Source: PWQG01 sp051747985 (GTDB taxonomy: Bacteria > Pseudomonadota > Gammaproteobacteria > Pseudomonadales > Pseudohongiellaceae). From it: DNA of 7,599 bases. The stretch spans positions 1-7,599 of the forward strand of contig JBNJGU010000147.1 in the NCBI GenBank assembly GCA_051747985.1, written 5' to 3'. Below are positions 5,543 to 7,599 of this stretch, piece by piece. The translations under genes and the position numbers were made by a program. The notes under the pieces are model-generated. The model did not search any database. It saw only the letters and a list, made by a program, of their open reading frames with translations, and had not been told where the DNA came from. Each line of letters opens with the position of its first letter. Within the stretch, counting starts at the first letter, position 1.

Positions 5543-7599
5543 CTACAAACAGACGCTGAACCTGCCGAAAACCGATTTCCCCATGAAGGCCAGTCTGGCC
5601 CAGCGCGAGCCCGAGCGGCTGAAGCGTTGGCAGAAAACGGAGCTTTACCAGCGGATCCAGAAAAACAGCGCGGGACGCCCCAGGTTCATTCTTCATGACG
5701 GCCCACCCTATGCCAATGGTGATCTGCATCTGGGGCATGCCGTCAACAAGATCCTCAAGGACATCATCGTCAAGTCCCGGACCCTGGACGGATTCGATGC
5801 GCCCTATGTGCCGGGCTGGGACTGTCATGGCCTGCCCATTGAGCACAATGTCGAAAAAAAGAAGGGCAAGGCCGGTCACAAGATCAGTCATGCCGAGTTC
5901 CGCAAGGCCTGTCGTGCCTACGCCGAACGCCAGGTGGAGAACCAGAAGAAGGACTTCATCCGCATGGGCGTGCTGGGTGACTGGGACCATCCCTATCTGA
6001 CCATGGACTACCGCACCGAGGCCGACATCGTCCGGGCGCTGGGCCGGATCGCTGCCCGCGGTCATCTGGTCAAGGGCTACAAGCCGGTCTACTGGAGCGT
6101 GGTGGGCGGTTCCGCCCTGGCCGAGGCGGAAGTCGAGTATCAGGACAAGGAATCCTGGTCCATTGATGTGCGTTTTCCGGTGGCGGATCCGGTCGGCTTC
6201 CTGCGCGCCTTCGGCGTTGCGTCCGGAGACGTGTCCCTGCCTTTGTCGGTGGTCATCTGGACCACCACTCCCTGGACCCTGCCCGCCAACCAGGCTGTGT
6301 CCGTGCATCCGGAACTCGAGTATGCGCTGGTCGAGGCCGAGCTGGAGGGGGAGACCGGCAGGGAAACCATGGTGGTGGCGGCCGAGATGGTCGAAGACAT
6401 CATGCAACGGTTTGAAAGCCGTGAATATCGCGTAGTGGCCACCGTCAAGGGCGCGGCATTGGAGCGTCATGCGCTGCGCCATCCGTTCATCGACAAACAG
6501 GTGCCGATCATCCTGGGTGAGCATGTCACCACCGAGGCCGGCACCGGCTGTGTCCACACCGCGCCCGATCACGGCATGGACGATTTTCTTGTGGGCAAGG
6601 CCTATGGCATCGGCACGCTGAACCTGATCGATGACAACGGCGTGTTTGTGGAAGCGGCGGGGCGCTTTGCCGGCGTGCATGTCTACAAGGCCGACGAGCA
6701 GGTGCTGGAGGTATTGCGTGGCAAACATGCCCTGGTGCACTGTGAGCAGATCGTGCACAGCTATGCCCACTGCTGGCGCACCAAGACACCACTGATCTAC
6801 CGGGCCACGCCGCAGTGGTTCATCAGCATGAACGAGCAGGGACTGCTGGACGATTGCCTGAAGGCGGTACCGGAGGTGCAGTGGATTCCGGACTGGGGGC
6901 GGGCCCGCATCGAACTGATGCTGAAAGGCAGTCCGGACTGGTGTGTCTCGCGGCAGCGTACCTGGGGTGTGCCGATCACGCTGTTCGTGCACCGCGAAAC
7001 CGGCGAAATGCACCCGCGCAGCGAAGAGCTGTTCGAGGCGGTGGCCCAACGCATCGAGAAGGACGGCATGGATGCCTGGTTCGAACTCGATGCCGGCGAG
7101 CTGCTGGGCGACGAGGCCGATCAGTACAGCAAGGTCACCGATACGCTGGATGTCTGGTTCGACTCCGGTGTCACACATTACTCGGTATTGCAGCAGCGTG
7201 AAGAGCTGGGGTATCCGGCGGATCTTTATCTGGAAGGATCGGATCAGCACCGTGGCTGGTTCCAGTCCTCCCTGAAGACCTCGGTGGCGATGAACGGCAA
7301 GGCGCCCTATCGCCAGGTCCTGACGCACGGTTTCACGGTGGATGCGCAGGGGCACAAGATGTCCAAGTCGCTGGGCAACACCATCTCTCCGCATGAAGTG
7401 TTCGCCCAGTACGGTGCCGATATCCTGCGTCTGTGGGTGGCGGCGACCGATTATCGTGGCGAGATCCCGGTCTCCCAGGAGATTCTCAAGCGCGTGGCCG
7501 ATGCCTACCGCCGTATCCGCAATACCGCCCGTTTCCTGCTGTCGAACCTCAATGGATTTGAGCCGGAGCGGCATCTGGTGGCGCCGCGCGAGATGCTGG
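5535..7599 (+). CDS. ileS: Isoleucyl-tRNA synthetase (3' end beyond the window)
   Basis: The first 688 codons of a class I synthetase that normally has about 930-945 residues; it charges tRNA-Ile with isoleucine and edits mischarged valine. Seen in order: the HIGH-type motif HLGH (65-68) in DLHLGHAV; GWDCHGLP (94-101); the CP1 editing domain with TTTPWTLPAN (243-252) and GTGCVHTAPDHGMDD (336-350), where D349 fits the conserved editing aspartate; the WCVSRQRTWGVP segment (469-480); DVWFDSG (539-545); EGSDQHRGWF (567-576); and the KMSKS loop at 608-612. ATG 5535 is the first possible start, because an in-frame TGA lies at 5523. It lies 28 nt after ribF and is probably co-transcribed with it; in E. 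coli lspA follows. One oddity: the segment before SALAEAEVEY reads WSVVGG (187-192), where E. coli has WCVDCR, so both cysteines are missing. The anticodon-binding and C-terminal zinc domains lie outside the window. Confidence 0.97.
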   Translation, partial: MSDYKQTLNLPKTDFPMKASLAQREPERLKRWQKTELYQRIQKNSAGRPRFILHDGPPYANGDLHLGHAVNKILKDIIVKSRTLDGFDAPYVPGWDCHGLPIEHNVEKKKGKAGHKISHAEFRKACRAYAERQVENQKKDFIRMGVLGDWDHPYLTMDYRTEADIVRALGRIAARGHLVKGYKPVYWSVVGGSALAEAEVEYQDKESWSIDVRFPVADPVGFLRAFGVASGDVSLPLSVVIWTTTPWTLPANQAVSVHPELEYALVEAELEGETGRETMVVAAEMVEDIMQRFESREYRVVATVKGAALERHALRHPFIDKQVPIILGEHVTTEAGTGCVHTAPDHGMDDFLVGKAYGIGTLNLIDDNGVFVEAAGRFAGVHVYKADEQVLEVLRGKHALVHCEQIVHSYAHCWRTKTPLIYRATPQWFISMNEQGLLDDCLKAVPEVQWIPDWGRARIELMLKGSPDWCVSRQRTWGVPITLFVHRETGEMHPRSEELFEAVAQRIEKDGMDAWFELDAGELLGDEADQYSKVTDTLDVWFDSGVTHYSVLQQREELGYPADLYLEGSDQHRGWFQSSLKTSVAMNGKAPYRQVLTHGFTVDAQGHKMSKSLGNTISPHEVFAQYGADILRLWVAATDYRGEIPVSQEILKRVADAYRRIRNTARFLLSNLNGFEPERHLVAPREML

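Noticed and set aside
5520..7574. A 684-codon open frame on the - strand opposite ileS
   Set aside because: The + strand carries an unmistakable IleS with all motifs. The antisense frame reads as His/Gln/Arg/Gly/Leu-rich sequence without recognisable domains and is a side effect of GC-rich codon use.

Overview
The window looks like chromosomal DNA from a GC-rich (by eye about 60% G+C) gammaproteobacterium. The evidence is the ribF-ileS gene pair, a GlnK-type PII protein resembling those of Pseudomonas and enteric bacteria, a predicted outer-membrane beta-barrel protein (so a diderm cell), and sigma70-like promoters. I cannot name the genus. The DNA is gene-dense, with no tRNA, rRNA, CRISPR array or transposase gene and no gene-free stretch longer than about 225 bp.

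Left part (1-2359, + strand): the 3' end of a BlaI/MecI/CopY-family repressor overlaps by 8 nt a BlaR1-like M56 membrane metalloprotease. The protease has no C-terminal penicillin-sensor domain, but it carries a His/Cys cluster in its predicted periplasmic loop. Together they look like a signal-transducing protease/repressor pair. A 167-bp near-perfect palindrome (1176-1342) follows, MITE-like or a giant RNA hairpin. It ends three bases before the start of an unrecognised exported protein that is probably an outer-membrane beta-barrel.

Middle part (2379-4117, - strand): in transcription order, a small two-TM membrane protein of unknown function, a secreted alpha/beta hydrolase with a full Ser-Asp-His triad, and a GlnK/GlnB PII signalling protein. 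The PII gene converges on the beta-barrel gene with 19 bp between them.

Right part (4135-7599, + strand): a promoter and a 72-residue two-TM membrane protein, then a strong promoter (TTGGGA-N17-TATAAT) in front of ribF (FMN/FAD synthesis) and ileS (isoleucyl-tRNA synthetase, cut by the window end). Both genes start inside or beside a tiny overlapping ORF. The one before ribF lies in a tandem 14-bp duplication that doubled the start region, and it has a better Shine-Dalgarno sequence than ribF itself.

Most of the window is ordinary. The parts most worth a second look are the 167-bp palindrome, the possible metal-sensing version of the BlaI/M56 pair, and the duplicated ribF start site with its 5-codon leader ORF.
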